Origin: Certhia americana
Taxonomy: Eukaryota; Chordata; Aves; Passeriformes; Certhiidae
Direction: 5' to 3'
NCBI GenBank assembly: GCA_018697195.1
Contig: CM031858.1
Location: forward strand, 134,424,396-134,488,395
DNA length: 64,000 bases
Position 1 is the first letter of the stretch. Every line of letters begins with the position of its first letter. Below the pieces are notes generated by a model, which did not search any database, was not told where the DNA came from, and saw only the letters and a list, made by a program, of their open reading frames with translations. Shown here in pieces: positions 24,796-37,200 of this stretch. The translations under genes and the position numbers were made by a program.

Positions 24796-26589
24796 AGGGA
24801 AGTATGGGGATAATGAAATGAATCCCAGAGTCAATCTACTTCCACTGTTCTACTTCTACTGTTGTGGCTTGAAGGGTTGAAGATCTCAGATAATTTCCTA
24901 TTCACAAAATGGCCAGGTGGGAACACTGAACTCTAAATGCCCCTAGCTGGCAACTGCACTGGGAAAAGTGGCTGGGACGCAGAACAATTGGACAAGGGGA
25001 TTTCTCAGGCTAGAAGTGATTTTTCCTGGAGTGCACATGCTGCTGCTGCTGCACCCCTGCAGTGCTGGAAGAGCTGTGATGTCTAAGAGCTGTTCTGTTC
25101 CATTTTCATTTAAAACAAACAAAGAAACCACACTGAAGTAATTTTAATGCAGGATTTTGGACAGGGTCTCGTACTGCTGAAACAAATAGCATAAGCTTCA
25201 CCCTATTGAACCTTTTCCTGAAACCGTGTGTGACTATGTGTGCACATATACATCAGCACTGCTTTGATTATATAATATAATGAGCTCAGTGGATTTATTC
25301 TGGATTTACACTATGGAGCCTCAGAGCAGAGTTTGGAACAGTGTCTTGTCTTTAAGATGCCAGTTTTGTAAATGCATTTCTTTTCTTAAGGATATTGATG
25401 AAAATTTATTACTGATTTTTCATGCATAACTTTGCAATGGAATCAGATTTTTATGTTCCAGCTTCATCACTGTTTCTGAATTAGGATTAAAATTTTTTAC
25501 AAACTTAGTAGAGAATCAGTTATCATCAAAGTCCCCAGGAGCTCATTTAATGGTGTGCAAACTGCGCCCCACACTGGTCCCCTGCTTTGGAGGAACTCAA
25601 TGAATAAATTAAATTTCCAGAGACAGCCAGCTTTATAATCCTGGCCTACTGCTCTCCCTTCCTACTTGCATAATTTTTTATCATTCTAGGCTTCATTCTC
25701 TGTGTTTGGCCTCTGTTGCTGACCAATGGATGTGGGGGGAGGGACACCAGAGCTCAGGAAGTCTGGGAGCATGACTTACAGGGAGCAGCAGGCAAAATAG
25801 TAGATGGCTACAAAAGCAGCAAAACACATTTGTAAAATTGGCTGTCTATAGAGAAAAATGGTAAAATATACTGTCTGCACCTTAATTTGCATGAGATATA
25901 CCATTAGTAAAATGAACAATAATAAATATAGAATCAATCTGGGTTATTTTAAAAAGAAAACTGATTTCCTCTTTTTTATTATATCAGTCTCTTCGAATAT
26001 ATTGCTACTGAACCTTGTTAAACAATCATAATTTCATCTGAACAATAAATCTGTTGCTTTATTTTTTTACCTTGGGTTTAAAAAAGCATGAGACAAAAGG
26101 AAAAAAAAAAACAACTTTACAGGTAGCATGATCTTCTTTGAGAAAAAGTGAAATAGCAAAAGCAACAAAAAAAATCCCCTTAATCCATCTATTTTGTAAC
26201 TCAGAAAGACTATTTGGAAAGGTTTTCATCAAAGTGATTTTCTGCAGATAGCTCATAGGTGATCAGGATAAAACCCCACTGCTTCAGCACTTCAAATATT
26301 TATCATATATATGTTTGCTTGAATCTTGATAAGGGTGAGATTTGGGACTTATGGACACTGAGATAGGATGTCACCTGAGACATTCATCTGATTCTGAATG
26401 CAGACAGAAGGAAAATGCCTAGGACAGGCCAGAAAAGAGGGAGGGAGAGAGTCAGGGATACTAGGAATGGACAGTCCTTGTTCCCAGCTCTAATATCCCG
26501 CTGCAATTATTTTGTGGACATCCACTCCTTGCCTGCACAGGAGATAGGGCTATAAGTGTATGTTATTTTTTAATTACAAGGGGGTAGAA
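24796..26589. other. Unique non-coding DNA
   Basis: No gene or transposon is recognised. A more balanced patch at about 25,555-25,750 includes CTGACCAATGGATG (a CCAAT core) and could be another regulatory block, but I see too little to call it. Confidence 0.55.
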
Positions 26590-26960
26590 AAAATCCTGAT
26601 GATGGGCTGGAAGGTGCCATTGCATTGTTATTTTTTTCTCTCCCTTCGTTTGCTGATTATGTGAGCTGGGCTCCTTTGCTAGCCGATGATAAGCAGAATT
26701 TCCATGTTCTCTGCATAATTAATCCATCTCTGCCTCTCTTCATGCCAACTCGCCCGTTATCGCCGGCACATGCCTGAATTGCAAAAGAATCCGCTCTTCA
26801 ATTGGAACTTATTGATATTCTAAGAAAAAAAAGAGAGGGGGAAAAAACTGAAAATCCTTAAGTTTAAGCCGCAGATTTTTAAATGGATTAATTTCGCTGC
26901 AATCGCAGCCATCTAAGGCGGGAAGGCAGGCAGAGCAAATTGAAAGCATCTCCATGTTTG
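26590..26960. promoter_or_regulatory. Strong CNE-like candidate with bicoid/homeodomain sites
   Basis: This is the most enhancer-like block in the window. It has no repeat texture and keeps a CpG cluster (CGCCCGTTATCGCCGGC, about 26,750-26,767) inside otherwise A+T-rich DNA. TAATTA at 26,716-26,721 overlaps TAATCC at 26,720-26,725. An opposite-strand copy, GGATTA, lies at 26,885-26,890. TAATCC/GGATTA is the OTX/CRX/PITX-type core. A GATA core lies in GATGATAAGC near 26,685. No ORF longer than 73 codons covers it. Deep conservation is inferred, not demonstrated. Confidence 0.5.
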
Positions 26961-27719
26961 CAGAATTGGGTCCAGAATGCTGAAATATACTGGCACAGTT
27001 CTCTTTTAAAGTCAGAAAATTACCATTCATTTACATCACATGAAATACTTTTTTATGCTAGAAATATTCAAGAAACGTTCCTTAAATGCCTGCTAATGCT
27101 AGATAACATTTCTAACTTTCAACATTTTGCTAGACTTTGATATGACATGATAGGAATGCCTGCCAGTGTGGAATATTATATGTACCCATAATCTCTTTTT
27201 ATCACATATTTAGATTATATCATCCTCTCCCTAAACCATCCTGAAGTAGTCTTTAAACAATGTACTCTGTGTCGTAGGCTCCTATTTAGTATAGTTACAT
27301 GAGCCAAACTTGGTAGGGCACATTTAGACTTTGTCCAGAATGAAGGGTTTTTTAAAGTAACAACAGATGATCCTAAAAATACAATTCATTTTTTTATACC
27401 TTTCACAAAGTTAGGTTGCATTTCTTATGGTCCTTTCTACATTTAAAGATTCTGTTTCCACTCATTTATAACATATGATGCATTTTGTTATTTCGATGCA
27501 GCTCTTGAGGATTGTACTTACATTTAAAAAGGGCTCAGCTGTACTCCATACCAGCCTGGCACTGCACGTGGAATAACAAGAGCTAGTGGCAAGCTAGGAC
27601 TTCTCCTCTTCTCTCTCTCCCTTTTTTTTTTTTTTTTTTCACCTCAAATAGTACCAAAATCCAAATATTCTTCTCCTTTTATTTCTTTTTATTTCTCTAA
27701 CACTGAATTCACATCCCTT
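26961..27719. other. A+T-rich non-coding DNA
   Basis: Nothing recognisable except a CT-rich stretch running into an 18-T run (about 27,600-27,639). Confidence 0.6.
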
Positions 27720-27965
27720 ATTTCCCCGACCCAGGAAGCAGCAGCATTCGGCAACACTGAGAGATTTCTTTAATGCCTCAGCTAAGCCACAACGTATCTG
27801 GCATTCCATGCCCATATGCTAGAAATCAGCAATTTATGCTGCTGTAGAAGGAAATGTTGATACTCACAGTTAACAGAGGGGGAAAAGTTGCTACACTGAC
27901 TGCAAACGGAGATTTAGCTGTTAAGAAATATTTGTTATTATTAGACAGATGTCTTTAATTTGGAA
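27720..27965. promoter_or_regulatory. CNE-like block
   Basis: Balanced, non-repetitive sequence with isolated CpGs (CCCCGACCC, ATTCGGCAAC, CAACGTATC, AAACGGAG), a CATATG E-box near 27,812 and CAGATG near 27,945. It follows directly after a CT/T run and differs sharply in texture from the A+T-rich flanks. Regulatory role inferred. Confidence 0.38.
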
Positions 27966-29629
27966 AATACATGTTAAAAAAAAAAATAGAGGAACTTACA
28001 GGCACATATCAGAGAGAAAGAAAAAGAGACATACAGCACAACAATGATATTTGTGGCAACATCTGTTTCAGATACAAAACAATGAGCTTAATACATGGTT
28101 GGGCCATCTTACCCTGTAAAATTAGCACTTATAATGAATTTTATGTCACTAGTAAGTAAAGAAAAATGTCACTATTCTGGTTTGGATTCTCAGGCAATAA
28201 TAAGCACCATACAAGAATGAATAGTGAGCACATTAGGATATGTTTTTATATAGCAGAAAAAGAACAAAGAAGGTTTTCTGATTGCTTCATAATGATTGAC
28301 AGTCTTAAAGCACCAGTGAACTTGAGGATATTTCTGGCATGTTACAATTTTAACATTACAGTTTTTGGGAAAATCAAAATGTTTGAAAATGTTTGATAGA
28401 GAAAGATAGTTATGTTTACATTCAACTCTACAAGCTTCTATAGGAGAGATAGTTAAAACCATGTTTAAAATAATCCAAATTTTTAAAGATCTCTGAAATT
28501 TTATACTTAGCTCATGAATAAAATCTCTAAAGAGCAACATCCATGTGTTCTTTCTGCATATATCTCTAGCATCATAGCCAGTATTCAAAATTGCTGGATA
28601 TATGCATTTCCATTTGTGTATTATTTTGTTAAAAATAAAAGTTTCCAACCTAATTTGGGAGAAAAAAAATAGTACAAGATTACATATGTGTACTGCATAA
28701 TATCACAGAACTCACTGATCTCTTATAGTGGAATCTTGGCTCTTTTCAAGTCAATCACAAAATCCATATTGCCTTTAGTTACACCTGAATTTCAGCAACA
28801 TTTTAGTAGTAAAATAATATTTAATTAAGCTTGTACAATAGTCAATGTTGATTATTTATATCAGAAAGTTTCTTCTAATAATTTATACTGCAAACTTACA
28901 GCACTGGCATCATTATACCACACAAAAAAATTCAAACATGCTAAACTTATTTTATCTATAAGTAAAATTGTAGATATTAATTAAAAACATATGCCTTTTA
29001 TATTTTTTATATCTATTTATATTCTGCCTTTTTATTATCACCCTATTATACACGATAGCATTCTGTAATAGTTATATAAGAAACTACAAATTTTCATACT
29101 GATTTAGAAACCAAAATTTCTGTACTAATACTTTGAAGGATTTGTGGAATACTTTTTCACACCTGAAAAGAACGGCAACAGCCACAGCAATGAGGAAAAA
29201 GGGGATTTGTAGCACACAGCAATCTTTCGGTTATTCAGCATATTTCAGCATTTGTTTCAGATGATAAATATAAATTTCTCAAGATCCTTGTTATCAATCT
29301 CTGTATTGATTCAGCCTTTTAGAAGATCAACATGTAGACAAATAAAAAAAGAGATCAGTGCTCAGCAGAAATGTACCCTCATTTAGAAGCCTAGATTCAG
29401 TGCAAATCAAATGACTGCAATTTATCCATGCATGGCATTGCCTAGCATTAATCTATCCTCAATTTTGTAACTGGAAAGCAACTGTAAATGAATTACCAAT
29501 TGATTTGTAAATTTTACTTAGAGAAATTTCCTTGCTCCTTCTAAAAATAATACTCTGTTTAATTTAGAGTTTCTGGGTCTCTTCAGTATATGAAATCTAC
29601 TTAATGTGCTGTTCATCTTTAGACAGTTT
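27966..29629. other. A+T-rich non-coding DNA
   Basis: No gene or transposon. A 152-codon minus-strand frame (28,190-28,648) contains no recognisable domain, and chance ORFs of this size occur in low-stop stretches. Confidence 0.6.
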
Positions 29630-30060
29630 TGCAGTGAAACCCATACCAAGGAAGCTGGGGACCCTTTTCAGTTCCTCGATGCTTGCCTGCTGCATTGAGC
29701 TACCTGGCAGGAATTACAGCATAAGCAACAGATTTCAACCCGTATCAGCTACGGTCAAGAGATGAATCAGAATCCTACGGAATGCCATAGATGCAGAGGG
29801 ATTTGCCAGGCTGCACTCAGGATATAAAGGTTTTATTGTTCATTCTGGCAGGCATGCGCCATCTACAATGTAAAGACTGACTGATACTTAGAATCTTTGG
29901 AAAGCTGTTGTGGCTCCCCAGTTGCACCTTCCCGAAGACATGAAAGAAAACCCGAAGTCCTCGTTATGATGGAAGCGTATCATTGAGTGTGGCTGTATCA
30001 TTAGGTGCCCATTGCGTTAACCTTAGTAAGGACACCTAAGAAATCAGTTGTGATATACAG
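29630..30060. promoter_or_regulatory. CNE-like block
   Basis: About 430 bp of balanced, non-repetitive sequence with several CpGs (CAACCCGTATCAG, GCTACGGTC, CCTACGGAATG, CATGCGCC, CCCGAAGAC, GCGTATC, TTGCGTTAACC) in a region otherwise almost free of CpG. Retained CpGs outside an island suggest functional constraint or a recent unmethylated state. No coding frame is evident. Enhancer role inferred. Confidence 0.42.
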
Positions 30061-31429
30061 CCCACAACAAAGGCCCTTAGCAACCAAAGAGACAAAACAC
30101 TGTAGGCAACCACAGAGTATATGATTTGTCCACAAAAATCTTCATATAAGTTCCATTAAGAGAAATTGGCATCTTGTTATTATAATAATAATTTAAGTAA
30201 AGAATAACACAAAACCATAACTCAGTCTGAACAACTAACCAAAAAACTACTGTCCTAAGTGGATAGATGCAATGGGAACTTCTCTTTGGCAAGGAGCCTT
30301 GAAAAAGGTCCTCAAATGATCTCTGGTTTAAGAAATGATCAATGAGATTAGCTGCACATGTATATATGCACATGCACATATCCTGCTGTAGATATGCAGC
30401 AGTAAGACATTAATAGGGAGTTATGAGGGAAATAATAGATTCAGAGAAGTCCAGCTAGATAGATGTCTCACTTCATTTTAATAAGAATAGATTTGCATTT
30501 TCATTTTATATCCTACTCAAGAATGTACCCTTGACTCTAACTCTAAAGTCCAGGATGAACTATTATCAGAAATAGTAAGTAAATAACTTGGCAGATATTA
30601 ACACACATTCTTGTGTCTAAGTGTTTAGGTCTTAAATAAGCTTTCTGGTTTAAGAAAATACAAAATTTTCCTATGTACTGCAATATGATCAGCAAGGTAT
30701 CCATGAAATTCACAGTGATAGATCCAGGAGATTTTTCCCCTTCCTTACTCTTTCTCATTTGTTTTCCTCAGGACCTGGGAAGAAAACTAAAGCATGTATA
30801 ATTCTGAACTCAGTTCTATGAAACCAAAGTGAATAGACTATACACAACTTTCAGTGGATGTCAGACTGTTTCTTAAAAAGCACGAAGTTATAGGTACAAC
30901 ACTGAATTTATTTGCAGGATGCAATCAAATTTTTTTGCTAGAAATCCTGTCACAGAGCTACAAAGTGGGTTTTTGTATTAGAAAAAAATATAACATGGAG
31001 TTTTCAAGGACAGAAGTTACCATTTAGGTAGAAAATGTGTATCTTTACCATTGTATAGAAAAAGCCAGAAAAAGTAGAAGAAATCAAAACTATTCTCAGC
31101 ATAATATATTAACAAGGGAATATTTGCATGAAAAGCCCATAAATATATTCAACCTTAAGCTAAAGTTGCCAACAGAGGAAAAAAAATAGAGCATTTACTG
31201 TAACCAAGATTGCCAGTGTGTGCTTTATGGACTCACCTTGATTGTTATTTTTTGTTGAGAGCTGATTGGAATCAGGATCATATTCAGCCATCATCTCTGG
31301 CCCTGGGGCAGTTTGACCCAGGAACAGGAGTGGAGTAAGCCCAAACCAGAAAGAATGCTTTGTAGCATTCACTGGTCAGTGATGTACAAATGAAGTGGCA
31401 CAAAACCCCCACTACATAGGCTTTCCAAA
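30061..31429. other. A+T-rich non-coding DNA
   Basis: Nothing recognised. Short chance ORFs only. Confidence 0.6.
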
Positions 31430-31930
31430 ACAATACTTGATGTTAGGACTTGAAGACGGAAGGTGGCCGTTGGCAAATGAAAAAGGGGGCAACCATTCCA
31501 AAACTAGACAGGCAGATGGATGCAAGCACTAAAATAGCAACTGCAGATATAACAGATGAGAGTTTCCAGTCTATTGCAAAAAAAGATGGTCCTTCTTGTT
31601 GTAAGTGGGTTTTGTGCTCAAGTGACTCACAAGAACAGGCCATTGAATATTTCCCTCTTGGTGCCACATCTGCACAACTCTTCTGTTGCGTGATTACAGA
31701 TATACCTCAACAATGAAGCACAAATCCCTCGAGGAAAAACTTTCCACTGCAGATCTGTTCCAAGGCAGATTGCAGCCTGGTAATAGAAAAGGCAGAGCCG
31801 TAGAGTTGCCAGCATTTGACAAATCACTGTAAGTCTCTTTGCCTCAGTGAGATAGAGCAAGGAGAATTCAACTGTCTGAATCTGTGGCATCTAATGAACA
31901 GGAATGCAATTACCTCAAACTGTTAACAAA
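31430..31930. promoter_or_regulatory. CNE-like block
   Basis: A unique block of about 500 bp with balanced composition and scattered CpGs (AAGACGG, GGCCGTTGG, TTGCGTG, CCTCGAGG, AGCCGTAG). It has opposing short frames (88 codons plus, 87 and 74 minus) but no recognisable domain or splice-flanked exon. It may be a conserved non-coding element, or an exon of an unannotated non-coding transcript. I cannot separate these. Confidence 0.35.
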
Positions 31931-32034
31931 GAAAAAAATTATTTTTTCTGAAGCTGAATTTTACTATGGGCTATTGCAGTTCATAACAAAAGTAAAGCTA
32001 AAATCTAGACAGAACTGAGCATATTTTTTATTTT

Positions 32035-32235
32035 TCCATTTGAAACCTGGGATTATTTCCTCCAGGCATTTGGAAGGACAATGCTAGCAGAACCCTCTTT
32101 GCCAGTAAAGCTCAGTTTTGGAAATCACCATCAGTCAGCATGAAAATGGGTCCAGTGGTATGGAAATGAGCTCATTACTATTATATTTTTGCTGGCACAC
32201 ACACAATTTGTGCTTTTAGAATTTTGAAAAGCGGG
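32035..32235. promoter_or_regulatory. Small CNE-like block
   Basis: About 200 bp of balanced unique sequence, including a run of short motifs such as GGAAATCACCATCAGTCAGC and ATGGAAATGAGCTCATTA, followed by ACACACACA. No repeat or gene matches. Weak call. Confidence 0.25.
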
Positions 32236-33640
32236 ACATGAATTGCAAAGAAATAAATGAGTTAACAATATTAAACAGTCAGTTGCTAATTACTGAGCAA
32301 TCCAAACCTGCGTCTGGAATGACATGCTCAGACATCCAGCTGGACCTCAGGCCATATGCTATCCTAGATCCTCACGCACAGCTCCCACTACTGTCAAAAA
32401 CTGCAGCATTGGGTAAAAAGTTCAGTGCACAAATTAAAATATGGTCAGAGATGTATATTTGTAGATACTTTGAAAAGAGTAATAAATATCTGCAATTTAC
32501 CAGTAAAATGAGAGGATGAGAGCTGTAGACAGCAAGGTAGGAAATCAGTCTGAATCATTGGTCTTGTTTCACTCTCATTGCTTTGTTTGGAGCAGAAATG
32601 TCCAATAACTCCAGTGCTGGTATTTTTTCCGTAAGGAGGCTACTTACATGGATTGAGAATGTTACTTCATTCTAGTACCACATTTCAGCTGCCATAGATC
32701 ACATTTGTAATCATTCAATGTAAGAAATGAAGTTTATTATCTACTTATTGATCCCAAGGTATAATACCTGGCAAAAGAAACATAAAGAAAATTCTAATAT
32801 AATGTAGTGAGTTTTAATGGTGTAATTCCAAGGATAATAATATTGCTAAAAATATTATTCCCCTAAGTATGAAAAGTCATTTACCTTTAGCTCTAGGTTT
32901 CTTCTTGGCCCTAGCTAAAATATTAACTTTTAATTTATTTGAACTGTATTTCTTATCATGTATTTTCCAGATAGAGACCACCTACATTAAAAAGTGTACA
33001 TATGCTTAACTAAACCAGATATTCTATGGTATCTTCTTGTAAAATGAAGATTTCATTAAGTATATTCTTCAGTGGTATGATTTCCTACATTTTTGTCATA
33101 TTATCATTTTTGTCATATATAAAAAATAACCCATCATAAATAAATTTCAAAATAATTCAGAGAAGTCTTTAAAAAATACAGGTGTCTGATTTTCATTTGC
33201 ACAAACACATTGGCTTATATGTGTTGCACTTACAAATTATTTCAGCCTGGATCAGTGATTTGATGTTGATCAAACAGATCCAGTGTAGCAAATTTGCTGG
33301 TGATCGCAGTCATGCAATCAGTTGCAATAAGGCAGAGGAATATTCAAGTTTAGAACAATTCCCAGGAACTGATCCAATACCCTGCACTCCTTTTGTGTAT
33401 TTAGTTGTTATTCTGATGGGCTTAAAATTGTGGCCAGGGAAAGCACATATTTTGTGAGTTCTTCATGAGGAAAGACTGAAGTGGCACGACTCAGAAACAC
33501 CCAGCAACTTATATCAATTTGTTTTCATGATGCTTTCAAACATCTGTAATTCTTACTCAAGCAAACAATACACAAGTTTTTTTAATCATGTAACTAGATT
33601 TAAATGAGACACATTTAAACAACTAAGAATTAAATCAAAC
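32236..33640. other. A+T-rich non-coding DNA
   Basis: Nothing recognised. Frames of 91-93 codons have no known domain. Confidence 0.6.
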
Positions 33641-34232
33641 TAGAATCATAGAATCCTTTAGGTTGGAAAAGACCTGCAAGATCTTTGAGTCCGCCCATTA
33701 ATCCAGCACTGCCAAATCCACCACTAAACCACGTTTCTAAGTGCCACATCTACATGTCTTTTAAACTACTTCAGTAATGGTGACTCTACGCATTCTTGGG
33801 CAGCATGTTCCAATGCTTGACAACTTTCTGTGAGTTAACCTCTCCCAATAACCAAATTGCCCTGTCACAATTTAAGGCAATTTCCTCTAATCTTATGTCA
33901 TTTACTTAGAACAAAAGATCCACTCTTACAACCTCTTCTTATGAGGATGACAAGGAATCCCCTCAGCTGCCTTTCCTCCAGGCTAAACACCCGAGGTGAA
34001 CACCCCAGCTCCCTCAGATGCTTCTCGCAGGGCACGTGCTGCAGACCCTTCCCCAGATTTGTTGCCCTTCTCCAGACGTGCTCCAGCACCTCAGTGTCTC
34101 TTGTATTGAGGGGCCCAAAACTGAGCACAGGATTCAAGCTGCAGCCTCTCCAGTGCTGAGCACAGGGGGTGATCCTTGCCCTAGTCCTGCTGGGCACACT
34201 ATTTCTAATACAAGCCATGGTACCATTGGCCT
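33641..34232 (-). mobile_element. CR1 LINE 3' fragment (antisense)
   Basis: TAGAATCATAGAATCCTTTAGG begins the reversed 3' end. TTGGAAAAGACC, TTCCTCCAGGCTAAACACC, CCAGCTCCCTCAGATGC, GACGTGCTCCAGCACCTC and CCAGTGCTGAGCACAGGG follow in the expected order. The copy is 5'-truncated, with no coding capacity. Confidence 0.94.
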
Positions 34233-37200
34233 AGTCAAAGCAGAAGGTCATAAAGGACAAAATATCATAGTAGAAAGATTGGGTTATATATTTTAAATTC
34301 CTTCACAGAAAATAAATATTCCTTCATATACAGATACATTAAGGACTGGGTAAAGTAATTTAAGAAAAAATCTTTGATGATTTGGACTAATATTTTCGTG
34401 TAGCTAGTCAACACTATCTGCAAAGCATGAATTCAAAATAAAGATTATTCTGCTAGCTAAAAGCTGGATATTTGCACATTTGCTTCCCATATTCATTAAA
34501 TATTTTCATGCAGAAAACAGTAAAGAAAAATCCCATGGAAAGCTGAAATCCTAAGCAACTCATTTTCTACTTTAGGAGGAGTCTCACTGATCACTGTGAG
34601 CCTTATTATTGCTTTATTTGTGGGAATTACTAGCTCTTAAATTGTTCTGTTGAAAATCTGAAACATGCAATAATTTACTTTACAGTAATATTTAATAGAG
34701 ACCTGAGAATTCTGAGATAGTTTACAAGTGGAGTTATATTACACTTCTTGTAACATCTTTCCATTAAAATATTAACCAATTGGATTAATTGCTTGGTGGC
34801 AATGTTTCTTTTTAAACCTGCTGTTTCCATGCAGCAAAATATAAATGTTGTACACTGTTATCAGTATTAGTCTGTTCTAAAATACTTCTTTTCTCCCCCA
34901 AAAGTTCATGGTGTATGTATATAGTCTGAATTCTGTTACACTAATTCAAACTACAAAAACTTATAAATGAGGGAACTTGAAAGAACTCACACACATGTAT
35001 GTGTGGTTTGTGTGGAAACAAAATCAGAGATTCTTCAAACTCCATGCAGTCAGAATAAATTTCTAGATTCTAAAATGTCATGTATGGCAGATATTATTAA
35101 TTTGAAAGGGAAAATAATTTCACATTTCTAAACTGAACCTGTGTTTACTTACAAATTACATTATAATTACATAATTTTGTCCTTCCTGTTAGTTATGCAT
35201 ACTGATAGAGAAACCTGGGGACAAATCTGCAAAACACCTGACAAAAATGTAAATTATATCTGGCATTCCTCGATTTACTTGAAAGTTATTACAGAAGTTG
35301 CAGTAGCTAAAAGGTATTGATTTTTAAAATAAATGTGTACTTTAAAGGTGTGTAGTAGAGCATAAGTGTAAATTCAAATTATCTATTGCTTTACTATAAA
35401 TCATCAAGTGCAGTTATTAATTATGTTATTCAATGGTTTTATAGCAATTTTCACATATCTTCAAAAAGTATATTAATAACAGATAATAAAACTGGAGGTA
35501 GGCAGTACATGTAGCATATTTCTGAAGTACACATTTATGAGTGAATATGTTCATAATCTATCAATTGTAAAATGGATTATTTTTGCAGTAGATGTTAGGC
35601 TTCTTCTCAGAAAAAAAAAATACTTTTAAGAAATACAAAATCTGAAGTCTGTAGCATCATATACTAGATAGTTGCTTTTGCTTAGGACTGAGGCAACTGA
35701 ACTCAGAAGGCAAAAGTATTTTTTTGCTTGATATGAACCTTTTGATTCCATTTTCTGCCCTATTCAAGTCAGGTTGAATATCTAGATCTTTTTGCTTCAA
35801 AATTCCACCCTGGACTGCAGGTGAATGAAATGAATCCAGTCTGTTGACTGTACAAGAGAAAGGTGTGTGGACAAAAGGTTACAGGCAGCTGATAAAAATC
35901 CACTTCTCAGTGGAATATGTGCAGAACCAGTAAAAAAAGCTTTATAGAAGTTATGATTATTAATTCCCTCGTGTGGGTAAGTGAAGCATATTTCATGCAC
36001 CTTGTCTTGCATATCTTTGCCAGCTTTCCAAGGTTATTTAGTTAGGCACAGGAGTTCCTCCAGTCTGGAGGACAGGCTTCATCCATCTGAACCCACATTT
36101 GCAGTGGATGGACTGGGAGTGTGACTGCTTGGGATGTGCCCAGGAAGAGTTTTGCTGCTGTTACTCACTTAGTGAGTAGGTTGAGGACAGAGTGTGTATG
36201 ATAAAACTGTTGCCTGCATCACGAGGAAAAGATCTGCATCCTGCAGCTTGGAAATTTGTCAAAGAGGATCGTACCACAGGACAACTGGGTTTTCTTGGCA
36301 GCTCATGCTATTCTTAAACATTTTTGTGACAGTGCAAAGTGCCCTGAAATTTAAAGGCCGCCAAGGAAAGATAGTACCACTTTAAGTGGTTGTATATAAG
36401 CATGTTTCTATGGTCTTATTCAGAAATTAGTTTATAATTAGTTTATTATATATAGCAAAATGTAGGCATTGATTTCAATGAGTGCAATAAAGTAAGGTCC
36501 CATTTAAACATACCTTGAACCACAAATGATGCAGAGGGAATAATATTTACCTTCATACTGTAAAGACAGAAGAATTTTTTCCTAACTGTACTTAAAATCT
36601 TCTCTGCAGGAAGTATCAGAATATTCTCAAAAAGATACTTAGATTGCTGATGAGCATTTTCTAATGAGCTTGCTTGTGATCATCAGCACTTAGATAAAGT
36701 CTTTAGAAAGGACAGAAGTAATTTTTTTTTATATTCTACTGTATTTCATGAATTATGGATTTTATAAAAATACATGATTTTTCACACTATGTGTCTTGAG
36801 AAGCTTTAAAACATTGCATAATTTGCATCTTGGATAATGAAATTTTCATTAATAAATATATAAATCATAAATCATTTATTCATACAGTGTAATGTAGCAG
36901 TTTATTACATACTGCTTGACTTTTGTAATCAGGGAATCCCCTGATGAAAAAATAGCACAATATTAATTACCAGCACCATCTGTGCTAAACAATAGGAAAA
37001 ACAATATTTTAATACAATGACTTCATGCATGTCAGTTATCTTCAACATTAAACCCTGCAGTTTTGTTGATGGGGTTTACCTTCTACTCATTTAAATAACT
37101 GATGTTCTTACAAAGGTTAAAACTATGAATAAATGAATTAAAATTAAATATAATGAAAAATACCAATAGATACAACATGGATCAAGTTAATTTATCAAAT

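Noticed and set aside
28190..28648. 152-codon minus-strand ORF
   Set aside because: Composition follows the A+T-rich DNA (Ile/Asn/Lys/Phe-rich), with no domain and no transcript signals.
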